A DNA stretch of 64,000 nt from Planctomycetaceae bacterium (GTDB taxonomy: Bacteria; Planctomycetota; Planctomycetia; Planctomycetales; Planctomycetaceae), in NCBI GenBank assembly GCA_028284145.1, contig JANQSH010000010.1, forward strand, positions 1 through 64,000, written 5' to 3'. The notes beneath the pieces are model-generated. The model made no database searches, was not told the DNA's origin, and saw only the letters and a list, made by a program, of their open reading frames with translations. Shown piece by piece: positions 1 through 9,634 of this stretch. The translations under genes were made by a program, and so were the position numbers. Each line of letters opens with the position of its first letter. Positions within the stretch are counted from its first letter, which is position 1.

Positions 1-804
1 GATGTTCGGTTCCACACCCATCGCCTGATTAAAGCCGAACAGGAAGTCGAGCACAAACGGGAACACCGCGAAGAAACAGAAAATGGCTCCGCCAAAAAAG
101 AGCGTCAACGTCATCGGCAGGTAGATGTAAACGTATTTACGTTCGTGCGGATACAATCCGGCAGCAACGAACAGCCAGAGTTGGTAAAACACCCACGGGC
201 TGGCGAAGACGAACCCGGTGACAAAGGCGACTTTCAGGTAGGTCATAAACGCTTCCTGCACGGTCAGCGTGACCGGTTTCGGGCTGGCGACGGTTTCAAC
301 CGTTTCTTTCAAGTCCGCGAATTCGTTTGCTTTGAGGGCGAACTCAATTTCCCGGTCATCGTTGTCAGCGATGTCGGTGGTCAGATTGGGATCGACCTCC
401 TGCAGAGCGCGGGAAAGGTCTCTCGCTTTGATGGAAACGGTGATCGTGGAAGAACTCTCCGATTCCACAACTGGCGGGGCAGGAGTTTCCGGCGTGTTGG
501 TGCCTTCGTTTTCTGTTGATTCATCGCTGAACAGACTTTTGGCCCATTCAACGATATCGAATTCGTTGATGGCCTCGGCATCCTGTTCATGCGAGGTCGT
601 GACCTTGACGCCGTGACGTCGCAGGGCGGCATCGAGCGGGCTTTGAATGAGCTTGACGACATTCCCGCCGACAAACGGCAGCAGGCAGACAATTACGCAG
701 ACGAACAGTCCGATGAGCGCACGGAACAGATGCACGCGAAGCACTTCGAGGTGATCCCCGAAACTCATCGTTGAGTCGTCAAACAGATCTTTGGAAGCGG
801 GCAT
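1..804 (-). CDS. tatC: Sec-independent protein translocase TatC (5' part, truncated by window edge)
   Basis: TatC is the multi-pass receptor of the twin-arginine translocase; it binds RR signal peptides of folded exported proteins in the cytoplasmic membrane. The reading frame is open from the ATG at 804 to base 1 without a stop, so the 3' end lies outside the window. Visible are a first membrane segment (about residues 28-46), the stretch KLIQSPLDAA, a second segment, and the family signature YQLWLFVAAGLYPHERK, which holds the conserved glutamate used in signal-peptide binding. Between the first and second segments lies about 100 extra residues, rich in Glu, Ser and Thr, where E. coli TatC has about 30. 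Start chosen because GGAGAAACGGC precedes the ATG. Tat-type signals at 13464, 28936 and 46708 in this window are plausible clients. Confidence 0.93.
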   Translation of the reverse strand, partial: MPASKDLFDDSTMSFGDHLEVLRVHLFRALIGLFVCVIVCLLPFVGGNVVKLIQSPLDAALRRHGVKVTTSHEQDAEAINEFDIVEWAKSLFSDESTENEGTNTPETPAPPVVESESSSTITVSIKARDLSRALQEVDPNLTTDIADNDDREIEFALKANEFADLKETVETVASPKPVTLTVQEAFMTYLKVAFVTGFVFASPWVFYQLWLFVAAGLYPHERKYVYIYLPMTLTLFFGGAIFCFFAVFPFVLDFLFGFNQAMGVEPNI

Positions 805-1540
805 GCCGTTTCTCCTGATGCTCGTTCCTGCCCGGCCATCACAAATGAATTGATGTGGCTGATGTCACACAGCTCCGCCGTATACGGAAATGAACTTGCG
901 GGGAAGTTCCGGGCCTGAAACAGACGTGGCGGGACGAGGCTTCGTTGTCCGATCGAAATGGCTGCGAATTCGGAAACTGGAAAGTCGTGTGTCAGGTGTT
1001 AAACTTAAACGTTGCGATTCCAGCCGAAAAGCCATATCCACTCGGTTGGCCCGCCGGGTGAGCAGGTGCGATGAGCGGGAGTTTTACAAGACATTTCAAA
1101 AACTTTATGTGCTGCGAATTCATGAGAATCCTTGTCAATGGATTCTGGACACCGACCGGCTTTGAAACGGCTTTCTGTTCATTCTAATTCGGGTATGAGC
1201 AGTGTCAACGGATTGAATTGTGATCCGTATTGCCAGGCGGCATCGGTGAGAATCAATCCTCGCGACATGCCGAATCGCATGACCGGCATTCACGGAAGTT
1301 TGATACGATTGCTGGATCCCCCCGCCTGCACAAGCCTGACAGAAAAAATACGTGGGAGTTTGTTTCTGACGGAAGAGAATCGGACAGGATGACAGGATAG
1401 CTGCATTGCGCAGAAAAAAAACGGGGCAATGCGGAACAGATAAGGTGAGGCACTGCGTTGCTCTTCTGAAACAAAGCAGTGCAACGCAGCGATGGGAATG
1501 GATTTTTCGGACGCCATGCCCGCTCACCCACTGGTAATGA
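805..1540. other. Intergenic region between tatC and trpA
   Basis: No convincing gene. ORFs here lack family resemblance and good ribosome sites. It holds a degenerate family C repeat (about 1340-1425) and a perfect 9-bp inverted repeat CTGCGTTGC / GCAACGCAG (1453-1461 and 1481-1489), just downstream of trpA on the minus strand, which may form a transcript-end hairpin but has no T run. Confidence 0.5.
1340..1425 (-). repeat. Family C interspersed repeat, copy 1
   Basis: Read on the minus strand it contains GGCTATC-like, TCCTGTCATCCTGTC and TTCCGTCAGA segments, in the same order as copies near 27770, 59285 and 61950. Boundaries are approximate. Confidence 0.5.
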
Positions 1541-2359
1541 CTACTTTCCCGTCTCGGCGACCATGCTGGCGGCGAAGTTACCGACCGCAGAAATCGCATC
1601 GTCAACCGACTGGCGGCTTTCGGAAACCGGCTCCATCATCCGCACAATCGCTGAGCCGACAATCACACCATCCGCCACGCCCCACAGCACATCGACCTGA
1701 TCCGGCTGCGAGATGCCAAAGCCAACCGCCAACGGCAAGTCTGTTTTGGTCCGTAACCATTCCAATTGTTCATTCAACGCAGTGGGCAATTCATTGCGGA
1801 CGCCGGTTGTGCCGGCAACGGAAATGCAATACACAAACCCGCTGGCGGATTGCAGAATTCGTTCGACCCGTTCCGGGGGTGTCGTCGGGGAAACAAGTTC
1901 AACCAGATCCAGGCCGACCTTTTTCGCGACTTCCGCCATTTCACTCGCTTCATCACCCGGCAAATCGGGAACAATCAACCCGGCAAATCCCACCTGCCTC
2001 GCGCGACGGGTGAATTCCTCCACACCGATACGATAGACAATCGCAAAGGAGACCATTGCAACCAGCGGTGGCAGATTGTCGGTGTCGAGTTCCTCGATTC
2101 CCAGAAAGATGTCGGCCACCTTCAAACCATTGTCCAGTGCGCGGGTATAGGAAGCCTGAATCACCGGGCCATCGGCAATCGGGTCGCTGTAGGGAAAGCC
2201 GACTTCAATCAGATTCACGCCACGTCGCGACAATTCTTCAATCATCGCTTTCGTTGCGGCCATGTCGGGATCACCCGCTGTGACGAAAGGCATGAAGGCC
2301 ATTTTGTTTGACGCTTGCAGATCGGCGAATGTTTGTGTGATGCGGCTGATTTGGGACAC
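1541..2359 (-). CDS. trpA: Tryptophan synthase alpha chain
   Basis: Cleaves indole-3-glycerol phosphate to indole and glyceraldehyde 3-phosphate; indole is channelled to TrpB in the alpha2beta2 complex for the last steps of tryptophan synthesis. The 272-residue length is normal. The TIM-barrel signature LIEVGFPYSDPIADGPVIQ carries the catalytic acids Glu52 and Asp63; the phosphate-binding end VGFGISQPDQ is also present. It lies 110 bp downstream of trpB on the same strand, so the two are probably cotranscribed. No other trp genes are in the window, so the pathway is split in this genome. The gap to trpB contains a short direct repeat, TTAAATTCAACAGC twice (about 2388-2416). Confidence 0.97.
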   Translation of the reverse strand: MSQISRITQTFADLQASNKMAFMPFVTAGDPDMAATKAMIEELSRRGVNLIEVGFPYSDPIADGPVIQASYTRALDNGLKVADIFLGIEELDTDNLPPLVAMVSFAIVYRIGVEEFTRRARQVGFAGLIVPDLPGDEASEMAEVAKKVGLDLVELVSPTTPPERVERILQSASGFVYCISVAGTTGVRNELPTALNEQLEWLRTKTDLPLAVGFGISQPDQVDVLWGVADGVIVGSAIVRMMEPVSESRQSVDDAISAVGNFAASMVAETGK

Positions 2360-2469
2360 GGTGCAGTTCTTTCCAGGTCGGTCAATCTTAAATTCAACAG
2401 CCTTAAATTCAACAGCGCGAAATCACTTCCGCCATTTGTCTGGACAGCGAGAAACGATCGGCTTGCAGG

Positions 2470-3693
2470 TTACAAATCCTGCCCCAACAGTCGGGAGACC
2501 TCGTTGACATCCTTATCACCCCGACCGGAAAGACAGACCACAACGATGTCGTCGGCATTGCGCTGCCCGGCCGTTTTGAACACCTGTGCCAGAGCGTGTG
2601 AACTTTCCAGCGCAGGCAGGATTCCTTCGAGTCTGGCGAATGTCTGAAATGCCTCCAGCGCTTCGTCATCGGTGACATGCGTATAATTCACGCGGCTGGT
2701 TTCCTTCCAGTAGCTGTGTTCCGGTCCGACACCAGGGTAGTCCAATCCGGCAGAGATGGAATGGACGTCGGCTGTCTGTCCGTCGTCATCCTGCAGCACG
2801 TAGCTGAATGTGCCGTGCAGAATACCTTTCCGACCGAACGTCAACGTACTGGCATGTTCGCCCGGTTTATCGCTGCGGCCACCTGCTTCCACGCCGGTCA
2901 ATTCGACATCCTGGTCATCAATAAACGGATAGAACATCCCGGCGGAATTGGACCCCCCGCCGACGCAGGCGATCACTTCGCTCGGCAAACGGTTGGTTTG
3001 TGCCAGGCATTGTTCCCGTGCTTCGCGGCCGATGACCGATTGAAAGTCGCGCACAATCATGGGAAAGGGATGCGGCCCGACGACCGAGCCGAGAATGTAA
3101 TGGGTGTCTTCCACCGTTGCCATCCAGTCGCGCATTGCATCGTTAATGGCATCGCGCAGAGTCCGGGATCCGGTTGTAACCGGTCGTACTTCGGCACCCA
3201 TCGTCCGCATGTTGAAGACATTCAACTTCTGACGGCGAATGTCCTCTTCGCCCATGTAAACAATGCATTCAAAACCGAAGCGGGCACAAGCGACTGCGGT
3301 CGCGACACCATGTTGACCGGCACCAGTCTCAGCGATCACCCGTTGCTTTCCCATTCGCCGGGTCAGCAACGCCTGCCCAATGGTGTTGTTGATTTTATGG
3401 GCGCCGGTGTGATTGAGGTCTTCCCGCTTGAGAAAAATCCGGGCTCCGCCGCAATACTTCGTCAGCCGCTCGGCAAAATAGAGAGGATTTGGTCGTCCGA
3501 CAAATTGCCGCAACAACTCGCGAAACTCCTGCTGAAACGCTTCGTCCTGTTGAGCCTGCTGATATTCGTCGTTCAACTGTTCCAGCGCATGCATCAGCGT
3601 TTCGGGAACGAATCGGCGACCGAATTCTCCGAATCGACCAAGGTCATCCGGCACAGCCGAGGTGGCGGTCGTTACCGTGTCTGTCTGGTTCAT
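2470..3693 (-). CDS. trpB: Tryptophan synthase beta chain
   Basis: PLP enzyme that joins indole from TrpA with serine to give tryptophan. From the ATG at 3693 it is 407 residues, the family norm. The PLP lysine is in HTGAHKINN (Lys100) and the phosphate-binding loop is [10 protein letters not shown]. The frame stays open to an ATG at 3813, adding 40 residues that do not resemble TrpB; I prefer 3693 because the preferred N-terminus leads directly into the conserved [13 protein letters not shown], and AGGAA lies about 12 bases before it. It precedes trpA in a two-gene operon and is divergent from the zinc-ribbon membrane protein at 3915. Confidence 0.96.
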   Translation of the reverse strand: MNQTDTVTTATSAVPDDLGRFGEFGRRFVPETLMHALEQLNDEYQQAQQDEAFQQEFRELLRQFVGRPNPLYFAERLTKYCGGARIFLKREDLNHTGAHKINNTIGQALLTRRMGKQRVIAETGAGQHGVATAVACARFGFECIVYMGEEDIRRQKLNVFNMRTMGAEVRPVTTGSRTLRDAINDAMRDWMATVEDTHYILGSVVGPHPFPMIVRDFQSVIGREAREQCLAQTNRLPSEVIACVGGGSNSAGMFYPFIDDQDVELTGVEAGGRSDKPGEHASTLTFGRKGILHGTFSYVLQDDDGQTADVHSISAGLDYPGVGPEHSYWKETSRVNYTHVTDDEALEAFQTFARLEGILPALESSHALAQVFKTAGQRNADDIVVVCLSGRGDKDVNEVSRLLGQDL

Positions 3694-3914
3694 CTGCGAA
3701 GCGAATTCCTGTATCGATGGTGGGAAAAATAGGGCGTCAGGCTGAGATGCATTATCGAGAACGGAGAGTTTTCGGTCAATGCACGCAAAAAGGGACTTGT
3801 ATTCCCCCTTCACAGAGGTGCATTATCGAGCAGACATGATACATTGGACGAGCGATTGATCGAATTGCGACAGTCTGTTCCTGATTTTCCATCTCATTTT
3901 CATTTGAAGTCCTG

Positions 3915-5420
3915 ATGCCGGTTAAAGTCCGTTGCCCCAAATGTGATCGTCCCCTGAACGCGCCGGACAAGTCGCGTGGTCGGGCGATACGCTGTCCGGA
4001 CTGTGATGCGAAAGTTCCGGTTCCGAATGATGGCGAAGGGGGAGGTTCCAGGCGTCCTTCGCGAAAACGCCGTCCCAAAAAGCGAAGCGGTGATACGCTC
4101 GATCTGGGTGACGACTTTATTACCGGCCTCGACCTGCGGCAGAAGGTGGATCGCAGTGTGCGTGCTTGCGCTAACTGTGGTGCCGACTTACCCGAAGAAA
4201 GCGACATCTGCCCGGCATGTGAATTCGATCCCAGCCAGGGGGGGCGTGGATCGGAATCGCAGAAAAAAGCGTCCAGGTCGGGGCCCGACACTTCCCTTTT
4301 TCTGTCCGAAGCATTCGGCGAGTCGCTCAGTTTCACCTTCGCGCATCTCGGCCTCGTTTTCAAGACGTTTTTTTTCATTGCGTTTTACAGCACAGTCGCA
4401 ACGGGATGTTATGTCGCCTATTTGATGTGCGAAGCGTTTCCGCCGAAGATTTTCTGGCAGTTTGTCACAGTGGTCTCGACGTTGATTCCACTCGGTTGGT
4501 GCTGGTATCTGTGGCGCGATATCGTCAAAGCAACGATGTCAAAAAAGAAGACGGTGAAGCGTGTCAAAGCGGATATCTTTGAGTACGCGGCTTTGGGGAT
4601 TACAGTGATCACCTGGCTGATCATTTTTTTCTCACCCACAACGGCCATTTTCTTCCCGCCTGGGTGGTTTGCGCTGTACGACAGTTTTCTGCTTGGTTCG
4701 ATTTTGATTTCGCTTGGTTTTCTTTTGAATTTTCCGGCGATACCAAGTTGCATGCCGCACCTCCTGATGCCTGTAACGAATCGGGCCTGGAACCCCATCG
4801 CCAACTGGAAGTATGCGTTCAAAGCGGTCAAGGGATCCTTTACCTGGGCGGTTGTCGCTGGTGCAACAATCCTGCCGATTCTGGCGGGACTGATTGCCAT
4901 CGGCAGCATTTACGATGCGGAGATCGAAACATTTTTCGATCGCGCCAACCGGATACCGCCGACGGTCGAGGAGCAAATGGCACGTGTCGATGAAGAGATG
5001 TCGAACCCCCCGCCGGTGCCGGGGCAGCGGCCACCGACTGCGGAGGATTTCTTCGAGATCACGTTGCCGTTTAATGACGTGCTGGTACCGATCATCGTCT
5101 GGTACGCGGTTTCTCCGATCCTGGCGATGGTCCTGGTCTACAACATGCGGACGAGCGGTTGGGTGGCATATTACTTTCGTGACAAGATGGAACTCGTCAC
5201 CGTTCCACCAGAGAAGAAGTACAAGCCGGGCCAAAAGGCGACCTTCGATTGGGACAAGGCCTTTCATGGGCTGCTCACCTGCACGCTTGCGGCCATCTGG
5301 CTGGTCGTCGGACTCTATTTCGGCTACCTCTATTTCTATCCGATTTACCTGTTTATAGCGGGTGTCGTCGGGATGTTACGCGGGTTTGCGGCGAAGTTCG
5401 AGAAGAAAAGTGTCGACTAA
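3915..5420 (+). CDS. Zinc-ribbon multi-pass membrane protein, function unknown
   Basis: A 501-residue protein of a kind common in planctomycetes. Two Cys4 zinc ribbons are visible: CPKC...CPDC near residues 8-31, and CANCGADL...CPAC near residues 83-101. A basic linker (RKRRPKKRS) separates the first from a long hydrophobic part with roughly seven to eight membrane segments from about residue 145 onward. Two segments flank a loop rich in Pro and Glu near residues 360-390. No catalytic motif is recognised. It could be a membrane scaffold or regulator; the sequence does not decide. Its stop codon TAA (5418-5420) overlaps the first bases of a degenerate family A repeat. Confidence 0.85.
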   Translation: MPVKVRCPKCDRPLNAPDKSRGRAIRCPDCDAKVPVPNDGEGGGSRRPSRKRRPKKRSGDTLDLGDDFITGLDLRQKVDRSVRACANCGADLPEESDICPACEFDPSQGGRGSESQKKASRSGPDTSLFLSEAFGESLSFTFAHLGLVFKTFFFIAFYSTVATGCYVAYLMCEAFPPKIFWQFVTVVSTLIPLGWCWYLWRDIVKATMSKKKTVKRVKADIFEYAALGITVITWLIIFFSPTTAIFFPPGWFALYDSFLLGSILISLGFLLNFPAIPSCMPHLLMPVTNRAWNPIANWKYAFKAVKGSFTWAVVAGATILPILAGLIAIGSIYDAEIETFFDRANRIPPTVEEQMARVDEEMSNPPPVPGQRPPTAEDFFEITLPFNDVLVPIIVWYAVSPILAMVLVYNMRTSGWVAYYFRDKMELVTVPPEKKYKPGQKATFDWDKAFHGLLTCTLAAIWLVVGLYFGYLYFYPIYLFIAGVVGMLRGFAAKFEKKSVD

Positions 5421-5487
5421 AGCAGTTTCCCTTCTGGTATGATGTCTCTGGCTCGTGAGGGCCTATGGTTGCAGTCGGAAAGATATC
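5418..5487 (+). repeat. Family A repeat, copy 1 (left part only)
   Basis: Begins TAAAGCAGTTTCCC and continues CTTCTGGTATGATGTCTCTGG with CTCGTGAGGGCC and TGCAG, matching the left two-thirds of the family. The right-end hairpin AGAGCGTAATACGCTCT is absent, so this copy is truncated. It lies in the 330-bp gap before queG, where nothing else was seen. Confidence 0.7.
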
Positions 5488-5750
5488 TTTCCTGGATCCG
5501 AGGAAGGGGGGAGGTGCGAAAAAATGCCATTCGCGCGATGCGACCTCGTTGCGAATCAGCTGACACGTACAGAGTAAAACGCAGCAGATCGGTGCGTATT
5601 GACGGGGCGATTGTGGATGTGGAACATTCTCTGTCTCTTCTGAAATTCTGTGGTGAAAATCTTTTCCCGATCATTCACTCTCACACGAGTGAGAATCTGG
5701 CATCCGGCTGATTTTGCTCCCCGGTTCGGTTCCCGTATGATGAGAACGTC

Positions 5751-6962
5751 ATGGCCAAACGGGACACTCAATCCAGAATCGATATCGAAGAACTGACGCG
5801 TGCAATAAAGGACGCGGCCTGGGAAATCGGCTTCTCTCTCGTCGGCATCGTACCGGCAGTCCGACCAGGAGGATTTGACGATCTTCAAGCGTGGATTCAG
5901 AACGGCTTTGCCGGCGAGATGTCCTATATTCCCAATCGCGAAGAGGCGTACGAGCATCCCGAAAACGTGCTGCCGGAATGTCGCAGCGCCATCATGCTGG
6001 GACTGCATTACCGTACCTCCGACCCGCCGGAACTGAAACCGAATGATGTACGGGTTTCGCGGTATGCCTGGGGTGAGGTCGATTACCACGACCTGTTGCG
6101 ATCACGGATGAAACAGTTGACGAATGTGATCCATGCGAAACACCCCGGCTGCCGCACGCGCGGCGTGGTCGATACCGCCCCTTTGCTGGAGCGGGATTTC
6201 GCCCGACTTGCCGGGTTGGGCTGGTTCGGTAAGAACACGATGTTGATACATCGGGGCGAGGGGAGCTGGTTTTTTCTCGCCGCGATGCTGACCGATGTCG
6301 ACCTGGCTTACGATTCGCCATTTGAAACCGACCATTGCGGAACCTGCACGCGCTGTCTGGAGGCCTGCCCGACTGATGCGTTTCCGGAACCGTATGTCCT
6401 CGATGCCCGCAAATGCCTCTCCTATTTAACGATCGAGTTGCGCGATCAGCCGATACCACATGAACTTCGTGAAGGGATGGGAGAGTGGATTTTCGGTTGC
6501 GATCTGTGTCAGGATGTCTGTCCCTGGAATCGAAAAGCCCCGCGGAGTGAAGTTGCGGAATTCCAACCGCAGAGTGATCTGTACCCTGCCGATGGAATTT
6601 CCTTGCTGCAGATGTCGGATGAGGATTTTCGGAAACGATTTCGCGATACTCCGTTGAGTCGAACCGGGCGGGCGGCGTTGCTTCGAAACGTTGCGATCGC
6701 GTTGGGAAACACCGGCTCAGAGACCGCCATGCCTGCATTGGTCCGTGCGTTGGGTGACGGGGAACCCTTAATTCGTGGCGCGGCAGCGTGGACGCTGGGA
6801 CAGTTGGGTGGCCCCGTTGCCAACGAAGCGTTACAACAACGTTTGACGATCGAAAACGATCAGACTGTGTTGACAGAAATCCAGGCCGCGCTGAACAGCA
6901 ACTGCAGCAAAGCTGATCCGCGAACAGAGGAATCGACGAACACCGAATCGTCGCCCGATTGA
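5751..6962 (+). CDS. queG: Epoxyqueuosine reductase QueG
   Basis: Cobalamin- and iron-sulfur-dependent enzyme that reduces epoxyqueuosine to queuosine in the tRNA wobble position, the last step of queuosine synthesis. The 403 residues include the N-terminal cobalamin-binding domain with SVVGIVP-type start and GWFGKNTMLIHRGEGSW, then two 4Fe-4S clusters: CGTCTRCLEACP (Cys196, 199, 202, 206) and CDLCQDVCPW (Cys250, 253, 257). The C-terminal 90 residues contain HEAT-like repeats (ALVRALGDGEPLIRGAAAWTLG), as in long QueG proteins. Followed after 14 bp by dapB; the two are probably cotranscribed. Confidence 0.95.
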   Translation: MAKRDTQSRIDIEELTRAIKDAAWEIGFSLVGIVPAVRPGGFDDLQAWIQNGFAGEMSYIPNREEAYEHPENVLPECRSAIMLGLHYRTSDPPELKPNDVRVSRYAWGEVDYHDLLRSRMKQLTNVIHAKHPGCRTRGVVDTAPLLERDFARLAGLGWFGKNTMLIHRGEGSWFFLAAMLTDVDLAYDSPFETDHCGTCTRCLEACPTDAFPEPYVLDARKCLSYLTIELRDQPIPHELREGMGEWIFGCDLCQDVCPWNRKAPRSEVAEFQPQSDLYPADGISLLQMSDEDFRKRFRDTPLSRTGRAALLRNVAIALGNTGSETAMPALVRALGDGEPLIRGAAAWTLGQLGGPVANEALQQRLTIENDQTVLTEIQAALNSNCSKADPRTEESTNTESSPD

Positions 6963-6976
6963 GAAAGAAACGACCC

Positions 6977-7777
6977 ATGACCGAAACCGTTGCAATTGCC
7001 ATCAACGGAGCCGCCGGACGGATGGGGCAGCGATTGATTGCGCTGTCGCATGCTGACGAACAACTGCAACTTGTTGCCGCTTTGGAAGCCGATTCCAGTT
7101 CCGCTCTCGGAAAAGATGCGGGTGAAGTGGCGGGGATCGGGAATATCGACCTGCCAGTTACGACCGTTCCGGGCAATCATGTCGATGTGGTGATCGATTT
7201 TTCCACGCCAGACGGTGCAGTGAAGATCGCTCAGGACTGCAGCACCCGGAAGGTGGCACTTGTCGCCGCGACAACCGGATTGAGCGATGATCAACGGGCC
7301 GTTATTGAAAGCCTTGCGCACGAAACAGCGGTCGTGATGGCACCGAACATGAGTATGGCGGTCAACCTGACGATGAAACTGGTGCAGGACGCGGCGAATG
7401 CGCTCAGGCAGTTACCGGACGGAGTCGACGTCGAGGTGATCGAGCGGCATCACCGCTTCAAGGAAGATGCACCGAGTGGGACGGCTCTGAAGTTTGGAGA
7501 ACTCGTCGCCGAACAGATGGGACAGACCAAACATGTACACGGGCGGCAGGGACATCCCGGTCCGCGACCCCGCAACGAGATTGGCTATCACGCACTGCGA
7601 ACAGGTGACAATGTAGGCGAGCATACAATTGTCTTCGGTATGATGGGCGAAACAATCGATCTGACCGTCCGCGGCCACACGCGAGACAGTTACGCCTACG
7701 GTGCATTGACCGCCGCCCGCTGGCTGGTCGATAAGGACGCCGGGCTGTATTCAATGTTCGACGTCCTGGGGCTTTAA
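6977..7777 (+). CDS. dapB: 4-hydroxy-tetrahydrodipicolinate reductase
   Basis: Reduces 4-hydroxy-tetrahydrodipicolinate with NAD(P)H in the lysine and diaminopimelate pathway. The nucleotide-binding loop is GAAGRMGQ (residues 11-18), with ATTGLS and APNMSMAVN in the expected places; the catalytic region is ERHHRFKEDAPSGTA, with His158/His159 and Lys162. The 266-residue length is typical. A TTG at 6959 overlaps the queG stop and would add six residues; the ATG at 6977 is preferred because GAGAAAG lies about 9 bases before it. Diaminopimelate would feed cell-wall peptide synthesis, which fits the presence of murA in the same window. Confidence 0.96.
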   Translation: MTETVAIAINGAAGRMGQRLIALSHADEQLQLVAALEADSSSALGKDAGEVAGIGNIDLPVTTVPGNHVDVVIDFSTPDGAVKIAQDCSTRKVALVAATTGLSDDQRAVIESLAHETAVVMAPNMSMAVNLTMKLVQDAANALRQLPDGVDVEVIERHHRFKEDAPSGTALKFGELVAEQMGQTKHVHGRQGHPGPRPRNEIGYHALRTGDNVGEHTIVFGMMGETIDLTVRGHTRDSYAYGALTAARWLVDKDAGLYSMFDVLGL

Positions 7778-7816
7778 CCTGCCGCTGATTTCGACCGCAT
7801 GGCCAAGCCTTCCCCA

Positions 7817-7919
7817 GTGGACCGTCAAGATGAAAAGCTGGGTTTGATGAAGTTGCAGGGAACGACAAAGGAACGGGTTATGTCAACCTGTACCCTGAAA
7901 TGAAGCCTTGAGAAGGCAC
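7817..7919 (+). repeat. Family B repeat, copy 1
   Basis: Starts GTGGACCGTCAAGATG and ends in GCCTTGAGAAGGCAC, a near copy of the family end-hairpin GCCTTG-A-CAAGGC. It lies in the gap between dapB and the next gene (7778-8090), which shows nothing else. Confidence 0.85.
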
Positions 7920-8090
7920 TAACTTTCCTGATCCGAATAACCGGAAAAAAGCTCAAGAACCGCATGGTCCATGCCCGATCTTGAGAGAGAAGGGCCATCC
8001 TTCCGATGTGTCCGCGAACTCCATTGGGACTCGCAACGCAAATGTTCTTCAGCACTTGCGACGATGCTGCCAGCCATCCGGGAGAAGAGT

Positions 8091-8687
8091 GTGGATCAGA
8101 CTGACGACCTGAAAACGACGTCCGAAATTCCGACGCCCAATGACGAAGGTCCGAAATCCTCCCAGAGTGAAGAAATGGAAAGCAAACCATCGCTTTGGCA
8201 GCGGGCGCAGCGTCGGCATCTGGGATACCACGCGGAAACGTTGGAGAAGTATATCGATCGTATTCAATGGCGAAACACATGGTTCGAGCGAAAGTGGCAG
8301 TTGGGAGGCATGGCGTTATGCCTGATTGCCATTGTGCTGGGCATTTGGATTCTGCCTTCGACTGGCGATCAGAAAACGGTTGTGGAAACAAATACCGAAG
8401 AGCCGGGATTTGATACGATCACAATCAATCAATACGATGCAACCGCAAACGCGCCGCGCATGCTGAGTGTCGATCCCCATGCCTCGCCGATGCCAACGTC
8501 GCATATTCAAACGGCTGAGTCGATTACGTCGTTTGATCAACAGGGCGACTTTCTGGCTATTCCCGCACCTGGATCACAGGACGGAAATCCGCAAAACGAA
8601 TTCGCTCCAATGAATTATGAACGACCATCCACACTCGGCCCGCAGGGGGCCTGGCTCACCGGAGTCATCGAGTTGATCGACGAGTAA
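8091..8687 (+). CDS. Single-pass membrane protein, function unknown
   Basis: A 198-residue protein without recognised homologues: a charged N-terminal cytoplasmic part (LWQRAQRRHLGYHAETLEKYIDRI), one membrane segment (GGMALCLIAIVLGIWIL, about residues 70-87), and an acidic, low-complexity C-terminal half. The start is uncertain: the frame is open back to ATGs at 8064 and 7971; GTG at 8091 is preferred because GGAGAAG sits just before it. It ends 50 bp before the ExeA-like ATPase gene and is probably in the same operon, so it may be a membrane partner of that ATPase; this is inference from position only. Confidence 0.7.
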   Translation: MDQTDDLKTTSEIPTPNDEGPKSSQSEEMESKPSLWQRAQRRHLGYHAETLEKYIDRIQWRNTWFERKWQLGGMALCLIAIVLGIWILPSTGDQKTVVETNTEEPGFDTITINQYDATANAPRMLSVDPHASPMPTSHIQTAESITSFDQQGDFLAIPAPGSQDGNPQNEFAPMNYERPSTLGPQGAWLTGVIELIDE

Positions 8688-8737
8688 TTCCTGAAGCCGG
8701 GGTTTCATCTTTCATTCAAAATTCCACGGGCAAAACA

Positions 8738-9616
8738 ATGTACGAACAACATTGGGGACTGCAACGAAAACCCTTCGAGAACAACATGGATCATGCGTTG
8801 TTTTTTGAAGGAGATTCTCACCAGGCAGCGTTGCTCAAGTTGCAGTATGTGGTGGAAAACCGGCTGGGCGCCGGACTGCTGGCGGGTGGTTTTGGCCAGG
8901 GAAAAACTTATCTTACGACTTTGCTCGAAGAGAAATTGCGTCCTGTCTGTGGATCGCTCGTGCGGGTGCTGTATCCACGGCTGTCGCCGGTTGAATTCCT
9001 GTCGTTTCTCGCTGCCGAATTACAGGTCCATCAACCTCCAAGGGCTGAACAGGCACCTGAAGAGTCAACCAGCCAGCCGGTTTCGGCGGTGCAGTTGATG
9101 TCTCACACAACCATGGATCAGATTCTGCGGCAGATCATGAATCAACTGATTGACCGTACAAAATACTTCGGCCACACGGTTATTGTTGTGGATGACGCCC
9201 ATCTGGTCGAAGATGCACAGGTATTGCAGGCGCTGCAAATGCTCTTGAATTTCCAGCATCGTCCTGACATCGATTTTACGCTCATTCTGCTTGGCGAGCC
9301 GACATTGCTGGGGCAACTTCAACGTGTGCCACAATTGAATCAGCAGATTGTTGTCAAGAGTCTGCTGCAACCATTCACCGAAAGCGAGACCGAGCGGTAT
9401 ATCACGCATCGACTGTCAGCAGCGGGATGTGATCGCAATGTTTTTTCGTCGGAGGCCATCACTCGACTGTTTACCCTCTCGCATGGCATTGCACGGACGA
9501 TCAATGGGCTGTGTGATCTGGCGTTGCTTGTGGGATATGCCGATGCATTGAGTGAAATCACGGCGGAGGAAGTCGACGCGGTCGCACAGGAGCTGGCGGT
9601 TGCTGTTCCCGCCTGA
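8738..9616 (+). CDS. ExeA/GspA-like AAA ATPase
   Basis: The 292-residue protein begins MYEQHWGLQRKPFENN, typical of the ExeA family, in which the ATPase helps place secretion or polysaccharide-export machinery. Walker A is GGFGQGKT (residues 50-57) and Walker B is VIVVDDAH (about residue 150). An arginine-rich sensor region (TERYITHRLSAAG, HGIARTINGLCDLAL) follows, as in AAA_22 ATPases. The C-terminal peptidoglycan-binding domain of full-length ExeA is missing, so only the ATPase part is present. It follows a single-TM protein gene by 50 bp. The exact secretion system it serves is not shown here. Confidence 0.85.
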   Translation: MYEQHWGLQRKPFENNMDHALFFEGDSHQAALLKLQYVVENRLGAGLLAGGFGQGKTYLTTLLEEKLRPVCGSLVRVLYPRLSPVEFLSFLAAELQVHQPPRAEQAPEESTSQPVSAVQLMSHTTMDQILRQIMNQLIDRTKYFGHTVIVVDDAHLVEDAQVLQALQMLLNFQHRPDIDFTLILLGEPTLLGQLQRVPQLNQQIVVKSLLQPFTESETERYITHRLSAAGCDRNVFSSEAITRLFTLSHGIARTINGLCDLALLVGYADALSEITAEEVDAVAQELAVAVPA

Positions 9617-9634
9617 ACAAGCCGAGAAAGGGAT

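Noticed and set aside
1135-1605. Minus-strand frame of 156 residues between tatC and trpA
   Set aside because: Overlaps the trpA end and a repeat, no family resemblance, and Cys/His/Arg composition typical of chance frames.
5992-7176. Minus-strand frame (394 residues) opposite queG and dapB
   Set aside because: Very rich in Arg, Ser and Pro with no motif, and it covers two well-supported genes on the other strand.
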